DNA of 64,000 nt from Candidatus Brachythrix odensensis (GTDB lineage: Bacteria; Chloroflexota; Anaerolineae; J036; Brachytrichaceae): assembly GCA_016714465.1 (NCBI GenBank), contig JADKDT010000010.1:1-64000 (forward strand), in the 5' to 3' direction. The translations under genes were made by a program, and so were the position numbers. Shown piece by piece: positions 36,858-44,811 of this stretch; within the stretch, counting starts at the first letter, position 1; the number at the start of each line of letters is the position of its first letter. Under the pieces are notes generated by a model. That model ran no database searches and was not told the origin of the DNA. It saw only the letters and a program-made list of their open reading frames with translations.

Positions 36858-37070
36858 TTACTCCTCGGGCAGGCATTCGAACGTGGTCTTGATGAACCAG
36901 GCGAAGTAGCGGCCGGCCGACTCGGCGGCCAGCAAGTCGCGATAGACCACAGGCGGAACGTCCAGATAGGCATACACCCGCCCGTCCTGGAGCTGCACTT
37001 CGAGCGTGCGCGTCTGCGGGTCATACCCCGCCGACAGGATCACCGTCGAATCGATCTGCGCACGCTTCAT
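36858..37070 (-). CDS. KTSC domain protein
   Basis: 70 residues. STVILSAGYDPQTRTLEVQL, then DGRVYAYLDVPPVVYRDLLAA and SAGRYFAWFIK match the KTSC domain, a small fold resembling the C-terminus of class II lysyl-tRNA synthetase and found as a free-standing protein of unknown function. The gene lies three bases upstream of moxR. TATAAT at 37084-37079 on the minus strand is followed by eight bases and the ATG, so it is probably the first, leaderless gene of the transcript that includes moxR. Confidence 0.85.
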   Translation of the reverse strand: MKRAQIDSTVILSAGYDPQTRTLEVQLQDGRVYAYLDVPPVVYRDLLAAESAGRYFAWFIKTTFECLPEE

Positions 37071-37078
37071 GCGAGAGG

Positions 37079-37084
37079 ATTATA
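37079..37084 (-). promoter_or_regulatory. -10 box of the KTSC-moxR operon, leaderless configuration
   Basis: Consensus TATAAT, eight bases, ATG at 37070. It starts two bases before the stop codon of the preceding membrane protein gene. Confidence 0.65.
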
Positions 37085-37086
37085 GG

Positions 37087-37758
37087 TCAGGGCTCTGCCT
37101 GCGGGCGGACTGGCGGGCTGGAGGCGCCAAGTCGAATCAGCGCATGGGCGGCCATGCACAACGGCAAATTCCGAGTCGCAAAAAACACCAGGGCGCTGGC
37201 GAGCAGGCAGGCCAGATCGACCCCAAGCCGGCCCAGCGCGGCTGGGCTGCGGGGCGGGTCAAAACGACCCAGCGCCGCAAAAATGCCCAGCCCGAGCGCA
37301 ACGCCGCTGATGGCGCCCCAATACGGGTCACTCAGAAAATCCCCAGGACCCGCCCGCAGCAGCGCCCAGAGCGTTTCAAGGTAGATCGCATCGCGGACCG
37401 CCGTCCATGTCGGAGCGGGGAGCACGGCCCCAATCGACCGCGCGGCAAGGCGCAGGGTGACGATCGCTGCCGCGCCCGCGCTCGCCGCAATCCCGGTTCC
37501 GCGCAGCCAGTCTGCCAAGGCGATGCTGTCAGGAACGCCGAGGTCATCACTGCCGACCACGCCGCTGATCAGTAGCAACACGGGTAGCGCGACGCAATAC
37601 AGAAACACGGCGACTTCGCGCAATGAGGCGCCCAGGGTCGAGGCGTCGAGCCTGGCTAGCCAACGGCCCTGATCTGCCCGCCGGGAAAGCAAAATGCCAA
37701 GGAAGCCGGTTAGCCAAACCGCCACCGTCCACCCAAGGATTTGGAATCGCGCGTCCAT
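37087..37758 (-). CDS. Multi-pass membrane protein, possible degenerate CPBP-type
   Basis: 223 residues from ATG 37758. About five to six hydrophobic segments are visible (ILGWTVAVWLTGFLGILL, EVAVFLYCVALPVLLLISG, GIAASAGAAAIVTLRLAA, AISGVALGLGIFAAL, LACLLASALVFFATRN). The end NLPLCMAAHALIRLG resembles the last motif of CPBP intramembrane proteases (N-x4-aH), but the EExxR motif normally preceding it is not seen. A protease role is therefore doubtful. It precedes the KTSC-moxR run on the same strand and follows the tRNA gene. Function unknown. Confidence 0.55.
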   Translation of the reverse strand: MDARFQILGWTVAVWLTGFLGILLSRRADQGRWLARLDASTLGASLREVAVFLYCVALPVLLLISGVVGSDDLGVPDSIALADWLRGTGIAASAGAAAIVTLRLAARSIGAVLPAPTWTAVRDAIYLETLWALLRAGPGDFLSDPYWGAISGVALGLGIFAALGRFDPPRSPAALGRLGVDLACLLASALVFFATRNLPLCMAAHALIRLGASSPPVRPQAEP

Positions 37759-37798
37759 CCTGAAAAACAAACGAGGCGCGGTGAATCCGCGCCGCCGA

Positions 37799-37872
<74 letters not shown>

Positions 37873-37894
37873 GGAGGCGAAATTATACAACTCT

Positions 37895-40063
37895 TCAACG
37901 CGATTCGGCGATCACATGCAAGCCCCCGTCACTGCCGGCCACATACAGAACGCCTTCAGTCAGCGCGGCGCCAACCGGGATAAAACTTCCCAGTTCGACC
38001 CGCCAGTTCGGCTCTGGCGCGCCGGGGCGGAGACCGGCGCATTCGGCGATGCCCTGGCGCGTACCGCACAGGATGACGGTCCCGGCAGAATCGACCGCGA
38101 CAACGCGTCCGGCGCGGTAGGGCAGGCTGGCTGAGCCATGCACGGCGCCCGTATCGGGGTCAATCCACACGATGGTTCGAGTGCTGTTATTGGGGTTGCC
38201 TATCGATAACCATAAGCGGCCGCGATTCGTGAAACCGGCGTCCTGGATGGCGATCGGAAATTGACGGCCGTAGCTCATCCGCGATCTGGGCAGGAATGAC
38301 AGCTTTGCGTCGGCTGCGCTGAACTCGAGCAGGGCCTTGTCCGAAAGCAGCCATGCCTTGCCGTCTGCGCCGACCAGAAACTGATCGAGATACTCGGCTG
38401 ATTCCGGAATCAGCGCCCGGCCAGTGGCCGCATCGAGAGCGATGTCCTTGAAAAACACAATCTGGGAGTCTGCGCTCAGGCGCGGCGTGGGCGACAGGAC
38501 GGAATACGGGATCGGGGCCCGCCAAAGTTGGCGGCCGCCCGCGATCGCAAAAAGCTCGCCGTCGGTCGCGTAGTAATAGGCGCCGTCGCCGCTGACAATG
38601 CCTGGCCCCAACGGCACGCGTGGCGCCGGGGGCGTGAAGCGCGAGCGCAGCGTGCCCCCGCCTGTAAGCGCTGTGACGCCGCCGTCGTCGCCGAGCACAT
38701 AGACCAGCCCGGCCTGGCTCAGGCTGGGTCCGCCTACGATTCCGCGGTCTAGAACAACATTCCACTTGAGCGCTCCTGCGGGATCCAGGGCGGTTATCTG
38801 ACCGGCCGCGCTTGCGACATAGAGGCCGCCATCGCCAGCGATCGCCGGCGCGCCGGCGAGGGAAGACGCGTCGATTGAGATCCGCTTTGGCATGCCGCCT
38901 TCGGGCGCCCGAGCGGCGCTGGCGAGCGTTCCGGACGCATCGTGGCGGTCCCCCGACCAGATGTGTCCGCCCGGCACGGGCACCGCTATCTGGCGCAGCC
39001 CATCCCGGCGTGCCTCAAGCGTGAGCGCGCCTGCGATCAGCGCCGTCAGCAGGCCGATCGCGATGCCTGCCCGGAGGCGGGCGCGCCGGCGCGCGGCGTC
39101 ATCGCGCGCTTGCCGCCGCAGGCGTTCAACTAACTGGGTCTCCAGAAACGCGGCAACGGCCAGGCTCCGGCGACGCAGCGCATCTGCGCGGCGCCGAAGT
39201 CCTTCGCCCAGCAGGTTGAAACCCAGAATGATCACCGCCACGACACCGCCCGTGATCAGCATGGGCCAGGGTGTAGCGCGCAGCTCGGACGCGGCCGCGA
39301 CGCCGAGCATCTGTCCGAGTTCGGGCGAACCACTGATGCGCCGGGCGGTGAAGTCGCCGACCATGATCCAGTTCACACCCCCGACGTAGTAGCCGAGGAA
39401 TCCCAGGGCGGCGATCGTCAATAGCGCGCCCGATATCTCAAAGGTAAATGTCTGCCAGGTGAGCGGCGTGAGCTGGCGCAGTCCGTGCTGGCGCGCAATC
39501 TGCCACTCGCCCATGCCGGCCGCCCGGGATGCCTCGATGTAGGTCTGGTTGCGCGCAATCCGGGTCTCTTCGCGAAAGAGCCGGGCAGTATCGGCCCAGC
39601 CCGTCAGGCACAGGCCGATGACGAACGCCCATGCGCCCAGGCGTCCGCCCAGGGCGGCGATGGCGGCCAGGGATACAAGCAGCGTGGGCAGCGTGAGCGC
39701 GGCGCTGATCGCGATGTTCGCCCACCGGCCCGGCGCGCCGCTCGACCAGCCGGCAATGATGCCGGCCAGCGCGCCCAGACTCAGGCGAATGATGGCAACC
39801 AGGCTGACCAGGGCAAGGGTGGGTCGAATCGCCCACAACAGTTGGCTCAAGATATCGCGGCCAAAAGCGTCGCTGCCCAACGGGAAACCCTCGGCGGTGA
39901 ATGGCGCAAAAGGGGGTTTGATCGGAGTGTCGCCCACAAAGGCAACGTAGTTGAACTCGAGCGGATCGCGCGGCGCGACGAGCGGGCCCGCCACGGCCAC
40001 GGCCAGACTGAGCGCGCACAGGATCGCCCCAATCTTCAGGGGAACGTTCCGCGCAGATCTCAT
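37895..40063 (-). CDS. ABC permease (DppC-like) fused to extracytoplasmic beta-propeller
   Basis: 722 residues. Residues 1-290 form a DppC/OppC-type permease: TM1 IGAILCALSLAVAVAGPLV, FPLGSDAFGRDILSQLLW, and an EAA-like loop YIEASRAAGMGEWQIARQHG in which the usual ILP is replaced. A strongly basic stretch follows (about 291-331), then an extra TM (GIAIGLLTALIAGALTLEA, 333-351). The rest (about 370-722) is a beta-propeller of repeating units such as GDGGLYVASAAGQITALDP and GDDGGVTALTGGG. With the inside-positive stretch, the propeller should face outward. The ATG overlaps the partner permease stop as ATGA. No binding protein or ATPase is adjacent. Fusion is seen in one uninterrupted frame. Confidence 0.85.
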   Translation of the reverse strand: MRSARNVPLKIGAILCALSLAVAVAGPLVAPRDPLEFNYVAFVGDTPIKPPFAPFTAEGFPLGSDAFGRDILSQLLWAIRPTLALVSLVAIIRLSLGALAGIIAGWSSGAPGRWANIAISAALTLPTLLVSLAAIAALGGRLGAWAFVIGLCLTGWADTARLFREETRIARNQTYIEASRAAGMGEWQIARQHGLRQLTPLTWQTFTFEISGALLTIAALGFLGYYVGGVNWIMVGDFTARRISGSPELGQMLGVAAASELRATPWPMLITGGVVAVIILGFNLLGEGLRRRADALRRRSLAVAAFLETQLVERLRRQARDDAARRRARLRAGIAIGLLTALIAGALTLEARRDGLRQIAVPVPGGHIWSGDRHDASGTLASAARAPEGGMPKRISIDASSLAGAPAIAGDGGLYVASAAGQITALDPAGALKWNVVLDRGIVGGPSLSQAGLVYVLGDDGGVTALTGGGTLRSRFTPPAPRVPLGPGIVSGDGAYYYATDGELFAIAGGRQLWRAPIPYSVLSPTPRLSADSQIVFFKDIALDAATGRALIPESAEYLDQFLVGADGKAWLLSDKALLEFSAADAKLSFLPRSRMSYGRQFPIAIQDAGFTNRGRLWLSIGNPNNSTRTIVWIDPDTGAVHGSASLPYRAGRVVAVDSAGTVILCGTRQGIAECAGLRPGAPEPNWRVELGSFIPVGAALTEGVLYVAGSDGGLHVIAESR

Positions 40064-41030
40064 GGCAGCTCCGGTTCGCTTTGCGTCCGCGGGTCGAGGC
40101 GCTCCGAGGCTAACGCACTGGCCGCATCCATGATGACAAACAGGCCGGCAAGTACGGCAAAAAGGCCGGCAACGAGAGGAGGGTAAAGAAAAAACGTCGT
40201 GTGACCGGCGGCCGTCGAGAAACGCGCGGGCGCCAGCGCCAGCGCCAGCAGGCGGCCGATGCCCGGCCATTCAAACAACCACTCTACGACGACAAGTTCG
40301 GCGATGATGACCCGGAAACTTGCCGACATCTGGGCCGCAATCGGCAGCAACGTGTTTCGGAAGAGCAGGCGCCCGAGCAGCGCCGGCCAGGCAAAGCCCA
40401 GGCTACGCGCGGCCCGGGCATACGGTTTTCCCGCTTCGGCCGCCAATAGCCCGGCACTGAAAAGCGCAAGCTGGAGAGTGGGCCGCAGCGCGAGGGCGGC
40501 AATTGGCAGCAACATGGGCCAGCCCAGATTGAGACCCACGGTCGGCACGACAACGGCCCGGTCTGTTTGTGAGGTCAGGAATATTGTCCCGGCAATCAGG
40601 GCGGCGCCGACGTAGAAGGCGGGCAGGGCAACACCAATGCTGGCCGGTCCTACCAGCCGGGCCAGGACCGCTGGCGGGTCCGTGCGTACGCTGCGCCGGC
40701 CCAGCCACACGCCTGCGATCGCGCTAATCGCGAAGGCGGTCAGCAACAACGCAAGACTCGCCAGGGTGGCCTGGGCGAGCTCAGGGCCGAGGGCGCGCCC
40801 GGTGGCGCCGGGCAGAACTCCCAGATTGCCGCTGAGTGCGGCGCGCAGGGTCGCAAGGTACTCGGGGATGATTGGCCGCGGCTCGAGACCAGAGAAGAAC
40901 GGATTACCGCTGACTTGCGCGCGCTGAGCAAGGTGTGAGCGAAAGCGAAGCCACCCGCATGCGCGAGCGCGACCGTTGGCAGCGCCATCGCGACTCGGAG
41001 CAGGCCACGACCGGAAAACGGGACACGCAT
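40060..41030 (-). pseudogene. ABC permease, DppB-like, frameshifted near N-terminus
   Basis: The main frame has five or six TMs (QATLASLALLLTAFAISA, ARLVGPASIGVALPAFYV, GWPMLLPIAALALRP) and a good EAA loop YARAARSLGFAWPALLGRL with FRNTLLPIAAQ, followed by VVVEWLFEWPGIGRLLALA as in OppB/DppB. The N-terminal TM (LLRVAMALPTVALAHAGGF) from ATG 41030 is in another frame; the junction is near 40915. It forms the channel with the propeller-fused permease that follows with an ATGA overlap. The solute is unknown. The periplasmic loop before TM2 is short compared with typical OppB. Confidence 0.8.
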
Positions 41031-41081
41031 GCGTGCATGATACGGTCGATGTGGATAGAATCATCAGTCACAGGAGACAAC

Positions 41082-41564
41082 ATGATAGACAAACGTACAT
41101 TCGCCGAGAAAGGCGGTTGGTGGGTGGTCGCCCAGTTCATCTTCATCCCAGCTGGCGCCATCGCGGCCCTGATTTGGGCCGGCCCTCCCAGCAGCGGCAT
41201 CGTTCAGATCGTGTTGCGGGTCGCGGCCGGGATTTTCCTGGTCGCGGGACTCTTGATGGCCGGTCTGGGACTCGCCCGACTTGGCAGCAATCTCACCGCC
41301 TTTCCCCGTCCGATTGCCAGTTCGTTTTTGGTGAAGTCGGGCGTGTATGGCCTGGTCCGCCACCCGATCTATACAGGCGTAACGTGTCTGGTCGTCGCGC
41401 TGGCCTGCGCCTTTGATTCCTGGGTGGGCGCGGGACTTGCCGTCGTCGTCTTTGTCTTTTTTGACTTCAAGTCGCGTCGCGAAGAGGCGTGGTTGGTCGA
41501 GAAGTTCGCCGACTACCGGGGCTATCAGTCACGGGTAAAGAAGCTGATCCCGTTCGTGTACTAA
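41082..41564 (+). CDS. Isoprenylcysteine carboxyl methyltransferase-like membrane protein
   Basis: 160 residues from ATG 41082, with AGGAG seven bases upstream. Four TMs (WVVAQFIFIPAGAIAALIW, IVLRVAAGIFLVAGLLMAG, TGVTCLVVALACAFDSW and LAVVVFVFFDF) and the ICMT/PEMT signature SGVYGLVRHPIYTG plus the C-terminal SRREEAWLVEKFADYRGYQ. Such enzymes use S-adenosylmethionine at the membrane surface to methylate lipids or small molecules; bacterial substrates are mostly unknown. It is divergent from the permease pair with about 50 bp between the starts. A GCGTAGC-core hairpin lies 11 bases after its stop. Confidence 0.82.
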   Translation: MIDKRTFAEKGGWWVVAQFIFIPAGAIAALIWAGPPSSGIVQIVLRVAAGIFLVAGLLMAGLGLARLGSNLTAFPRPIASSFLVKSGVYGLVRHPIYTGVTCLVVALACAFDSWVGAGLAVVVFVFFDFKSRREEAWLVEKFADYRGYQSRVKKLIPFVY

Positions 41565-41574
41565 CCGAATTGGA

Positions 41575-41619
41575 TTCGAAAGCGACACGCCCGGCGTAGC
41601 CGGGCGTGTCGCTCTCGAA
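41575..41619. terminator. Hairpin between convergent genes, GCGTAGC core
   Basis: TTCGAAAGCGACACGCCCGGC pairs with its complement except for one position, around GTA. It lies between the methyltransferase stop (+) and the hydrolase stop (-). No T-run. Confidence 0.7.
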
Positions 41620-41637
41620 GATGGGTGCCGCTGCAGG

Positions 41638-42288
41638 CTAAGTCGGCGGTTCCTTCGTCGCCCCCAGCACAACCCCCCGCACGAACGCGATTTCAGCGTC
41701 GCTGACGAGATGGCCCATGCCCGGGTAAATCTGCTCAGTGACATCCGCCTTCAAACCGCGCATCAGCGTGACCGAGTGCTTTACGCGAGCCAGCGGGATA
41801 TGCGGATCGACGTCGCTGCAGGCAATAAAGACGGGGGTTTGGCCCAGGTCGCCGGCGTATTCGCGCTGTTTGTCCCCATTTTCGATCAGCGCAGCGCTCA
41901 GCGCAAATATCCCGCCCATTCGGCGCGGTGTTCGCGCGATATATTCAAGCGTCAAACAGCCGCCCTGCGAAAACCCGAGGATGAACGTGCGCTCGGCGGG
42001 GATGCCGGCCCGTTCAATCCGCTCGCGCAGGCTGTCAATCACCCGCAGCGCCGATGACAGCCACGGCTCATTGGTCTCGATCGGCGCCACAAAGCGATTT
42101 GGATACCAGGTTGAGTTCGCGGCCTCGGGCGCCAGGTAAGCAACTTCGTAAAGTTCGAGCGCGTCGGCCAGGCCGAGGATATCCCACGCGCCAGCGCCAC
42201 GGCCATGCATGAGGATCATCGCCGCGCGAGCGGTCTTGAGATCTGGACCGGCGGTCAATACGGGTTGGGATTGGTGCAGTGCTGGCAT
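41638..42288 (-). CDS. mhqD: Phospholipase/carboxylesterase family hydrolase, MhqD-like
   Basis: 216 residues of the alpha/beta-hydrolase 2 family: AAMILMHGRGAGAWDIL, nucleophile GFSQGGCLTLEY, Asp in CSDVDPHIPLARV and His in YPGMGHLVSDAEI. The full catalytic triad is present. It follows the ring-cleaving dioxygenase gene after 15 bases on the minus strand. In Bacillus subtilis the mhqNOD operon pairs the same two enzymes for detoxifying methylhydroquinone and quinone-like compounds, so a similar role is likely. No MarR or DUF24 regulator is next to it here. The symbol is assigned from synteny plus family. Confidence 0.8.
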   Translation of the reverse strand: MPALHQSQPVLTAGPDLKTARAAMILMHGRGAGAWDILGLADALELYEVAYLAPEAANSTWYPNRFVAPIETNEPWLSSALRVIDSLRERIERAGIPAERTFILGFSQGGCLTLEYIARTPRRMGGIFALSAALIENGDKQREYAGDLGQTPVFIACSDVDPHIPLARVKHSVTLMRGLKADVTEQIYPGMGHLVSDAEIAFVRGVVLGATKEPPT

Positions 42289-42303
42289 GTGGTTTGGGAA
42301 GGG

Positions 42304-43362
42304 CTAGTGGATTGGCTTGAGGACGCGCTCGATATCGGGCCGGTAGGTCTCGAGCCAGGGCGGCAGGCGGAGCGCCGTGCCGAGCTCGGCCGCGCTTTCG
42401 TCGACACCGAAGCCAGGTGGCACGGTGGCCAGTTCGACGATATGACCATCCGGGTCGTTGGTGTAAATGCTCTTGAAGTAGATCCGATCCATGACTGGCG
42501 AGACGCGATATCCTGCGCTGAGCAGCTTGTCCCGCCACGCGAGCTGGATCGTTTCGTCTGCCACCGCCAGCGCAAAATGGTGGGTTTGACCGGCTCCCAT
42601 CTGCGCGCGTGGCTCGCGCTTCGGGTCGCGCTCAAAGTAGGTGATCAGGGTGCCTGGCTGTCCGTCACCGACGCCCCAATACCAGTGGCGTGAACCGGGG
42701 TCATCAAAGTTCGAGGTCTGTTTCACCAGGCGCATGCCAAGCAGCCCGCCAAAGAAGGCGTGGGTGCGCTCAATGCTTGAACCAATGGCGGTGATGTGGT
42801 GTATCCCGCGCGAAAGCGCCATTTCCGGGGTGATGACAGGCACGGGATCGGGCCAGGTCAGCGCTGTGATCCGGGCTTCATCGCGGTTGGCGACCAGCAT
42901 CTCGGCCGGCGGGTCGACGTGCTTGTGTCCAAGCTGATCGGCGGCCTCATCGACCGTCCAGCCTGGTCCCAGTGTTGCGATTTCGATGATCGTGCCGTCG
43001 GGGTCGTTGAAGTAAATCGAGGTGAAGTAGTGCCGGTCATACGGCCCCGTGACGCGGATCCCCAGGTCCTTCAGCCGGCGCTTCCACATCAGCAGGCCAT
43101 TCATATCTGCGACGGCCAGGGCGAAGTGGTGGGTGCCGCCGATACCGGGTTTGCCGCGCACGGCCTGTGGCCATTCGAAGAAAGTAATGGCAGTCCCGGG
43201 CTGGCCGGTCTCGTTGCCGAAATACAGATGATAGGCCGACGGGTCGTCAAAGTTGACGGTCTTCTTCACCAGGCGCAGCCCAAGCGCTCGAACATAAAAA
43301 TCGACGCAGCGCTGGGCGTTGGTCGTAACGAGCGTGATGTGGTGCAGGCCGAGAATTGTCAT
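42304..43362 (-). CDS. mhqO: Ring-cleaving dioxygenase of the VOC superfamily, MhqO-like
   Basis: 352 residues from ATG 43362 with two vicinal-oxygen-chelate modules: GLHHITLVTTNAQRCVDFY, GTHHFALAVADMNGL and FNDPDGTIIEIATLGPGW, then a second set GIHHITAIGSSIERTHAFF, QTHHFALAVADETIQ and TNDPDGHIVELATVPPGF. The histidines and glutamates for Fe(II) are kept. MhqO-type enzymes open hydroquinone rings with oxygen. The gene leads the pair with the MhqD-like hydrolase. Oxygen-dependent chemistry points to at least partly aerobic life. Longer upstream readings run into the hairpin at 43424-43499 and were rejected. Confidence 0.9.
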   Translation of the reverse strand: MTILGLHHITLVTTNAQRCVDFYVRALGLRLVKKTVNFDDPSAYHLYFGNETGQPGTAITFFEWPQAVRGKPGIGGTHHFALAVADMNGLLMWKRRLKDLGIRVTGPYDRHYFTSIYFNDPDGTIIEIATLGPGWTVDEAADQLGHKHVDPPAEMLVANRDEARITALTWPDPVPVITPEMALSRGIHHITAIGSSIERTHAFFGGLLGMRLVKQTSNFDDPGSRHWYWGVGDGQPGTLITYFERDPKREPRAQMGAGQTHHFALAVADETIQLAWRDKLLSAGYRVSPVMDRIYFKSIYTNDPDGHIVELATVPPGFGVDESAAELGTALRLPPWLETYRPDIERVLKPIH

Positions 43363-43423
43363 TGTGGAGTCTCTCTGCGACAGATTGTGGATCAAAACAC
43401 GAAATTGCGGGTGGGGCCCTCGC

Positions 43424-43499
43424 GGCACCAACCTCGCGGGTAGACGCTGACGATCCGATCCCTTGTGGGACCCATGGCGCCTACCCGCGAGGTTGTGCC
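43424..43499. terminator. Long-loop inverted repeat upstream of mhqO
   Basis: GGCACCAACCTCGCGGGTAG and its near-complement (one extra base) with a loop of about 35 bases. It lies between the lipoprotein-hydrolase stop and the mhqO start on the same strand. Confidence 0.6.
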
Positions 43500-43517
43500 G
43501 GCTCGTCGGGCTCGCCT

Positions 43518-44636
43518 CTACTTCAGGTGCTTGTTGAAGAAGGCCACCGATCGCGTAATGGCAGGCCCGAAGTTCCGCGCGATGTTGTGGTCGTCACCAG
43601 GATATGTGAAGAGTTCGACCGTTTTGCCAGCCGCCTTCATTTGTTCAGCCAGGCTGATTGAAAATGCAACCGGCACCGTCTCGTCGGTGACCGCGTGGTG
43701 CAACTGGATCGGGCCGCCCAGATCGGCCAGATAGCTGTTGGCCGAGATCGATGCCCAGAACGCCGGGTTGGAGGACGGCGCCCCAAAGCGCGCGACCAGG
43801 TCATCCCGCCAGCGGCGCGCGCCTGCAATCGGTGTCGGCGGCGCCGGCGGCGTGCCACCGCGGCGCGTCCAGCGCTCCATGAGGTCAGGATACGACGCCA
43901 CGACACCGCCCCAGATCACCCCGACTTTGACATCCTTCGACAGGACCATGGCCCTCAGCGTGATGTAGCCGCCCATCGAGTGCCCCCACATACCGATCCG
44001 ATTCGGGTCCGCGTCGGGATGGGCTTTGAGCGAACTGACCGCGTTCATGACATCGGTCGTATATCCGGTCGACCCGTAGCCGCCGCTTGCCTGCCCTTCG
44101 GAGCTGCCGTGGCCGCGATAATCCGACTTGAACGTTATATAGCCATCCCGCGCAAAAGCGTCCTGGTAGCCCACGTATTTTTCAGTTGTGCGGTACTGCG
44201 CTGGCGGGATATAGCCGTGATTGAAGACGACGATTGGCCAGCCGGTCGCGGGTTTCTTCCCATTGGGGATGGTCAACAATGCATAGATCTTGTAGCCCTC
44301 TGACTGATAAGAGGCCACAAACCGGCTGTAGTTCACGCCGGCCGGCAAATTCTGCTCGATCTTGATCGGGCTACCGGGGTAGTCGGTCTTGCGGCCCGCT
44401 TCGATACTGAGGGGATGCGGCGTGGGCGTGGGTGTGGGTGAGGGCGTCGCCGTCGGCGGCACCGGGGTTGCGGTGGGCACGAGGGTGGCCGTCGGCGTGG
44501 CGGACGGCGGCGCCACGGTCGAGGTCGGCAAGGAGGTCGGCGTCGGGGCGCTGGCCGGCGTCACGGTGACCTGTGGCGCGCACGCCGGCAGCGCAAGGGA
44601 CAGGAGGATCAAGGCGGCAACTCTGGCTCGATTCAT
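43518..44636 (-). CDS. Lipoprotein alpha/beta hydrolase (S9-like peptidase/esterase)
   Basis: 372 residues from ATG 44636. Signal peptide with lipobox (LLSLALPAC), then about 55 residues of Thr/Pro/Ala linker made of PTAT and PTPT units, then a secreted hydrolase: WPIVVFNHGYIPPAQY, FKSDYRGHGSSEGQ, nucleophile GMWGHSMGGYITLR, Asp in AVTDETVPVAFS and His in PGDDHNIARNF. The full triad is present, in contrast to the other lipoprotein hydrolase in this window. Fold and motif spacing resemble the prolyl-oligopeptidase S9 family or acyl-peptide esterases. It acts outside the membrane. It is divergent from ilvD. Confidence 0.85.
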   Translation of the reverse strand: MNRARVAALILLSLALPACAPQVTVTPASAPTPTSLPTSTVAPPSATPTATLVPTATPVPPTATPSPTPTPTPHPLSIEAGRKTDYPGSPIKIEQNLPAGVNYSRFVASYQSEGYKIYALLTIPNGKKPATGWPIVVFNHGYIPPAQYRTTEKYVGYQDAFARDGYITFKSDYRGHGSSEGQASGGYGSTGYTTDVMNAVSSLKAHPDADPNRIGMWGHSMGGYITLRAMVLSKDVKVGVIWGGVVASYPDLMERWTRRGGTPPAPPTPIAGARRWRDDLVARFGAPSSNPAFWASISANSYLADLGGPIQLHHAVTDETVPVAFSISLAEQMKAAGKTVELFTYPGDDHNIARNFGPAITRSVAFFNKHLK

Positions 44637-44757
44637 CGCGAAAGTGTCTCGGAATGGCCTTAAACGCAGGTGAGTGTTTCGCCGCAAATCGACCGCACAC
44701 AGGCGTTTTCAGGGTGCGCGACGCGCTCAAGTATCATCCGGGCCAGAAATCCCAACC

Positions 44758-44785
44758 GATATCCCACACGCCGGTGTGGGATATC
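44758..44785 (+). promoter_or_regulatory. Hairpin in the ilvD leader
   Basis: GATATCCCACAC and its perfect complement around GCCG, ending 15 bases before the AAGGAG ribosome-binding site of ilvD. It could be an operator or an RNA stem. Confidence 0.5.
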
Positions 44786-44811
44786 TCCGCAATCATCACA
44801 AGGAGTCTGTA

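Noticed and set aside
37087..37758. CPBP intramembrane protease
   Set aside because: Only the last histidine motif is suggestive; the EExxR glutamates required for activity are not visible, so it is reported as a membrane protein of unknown function.
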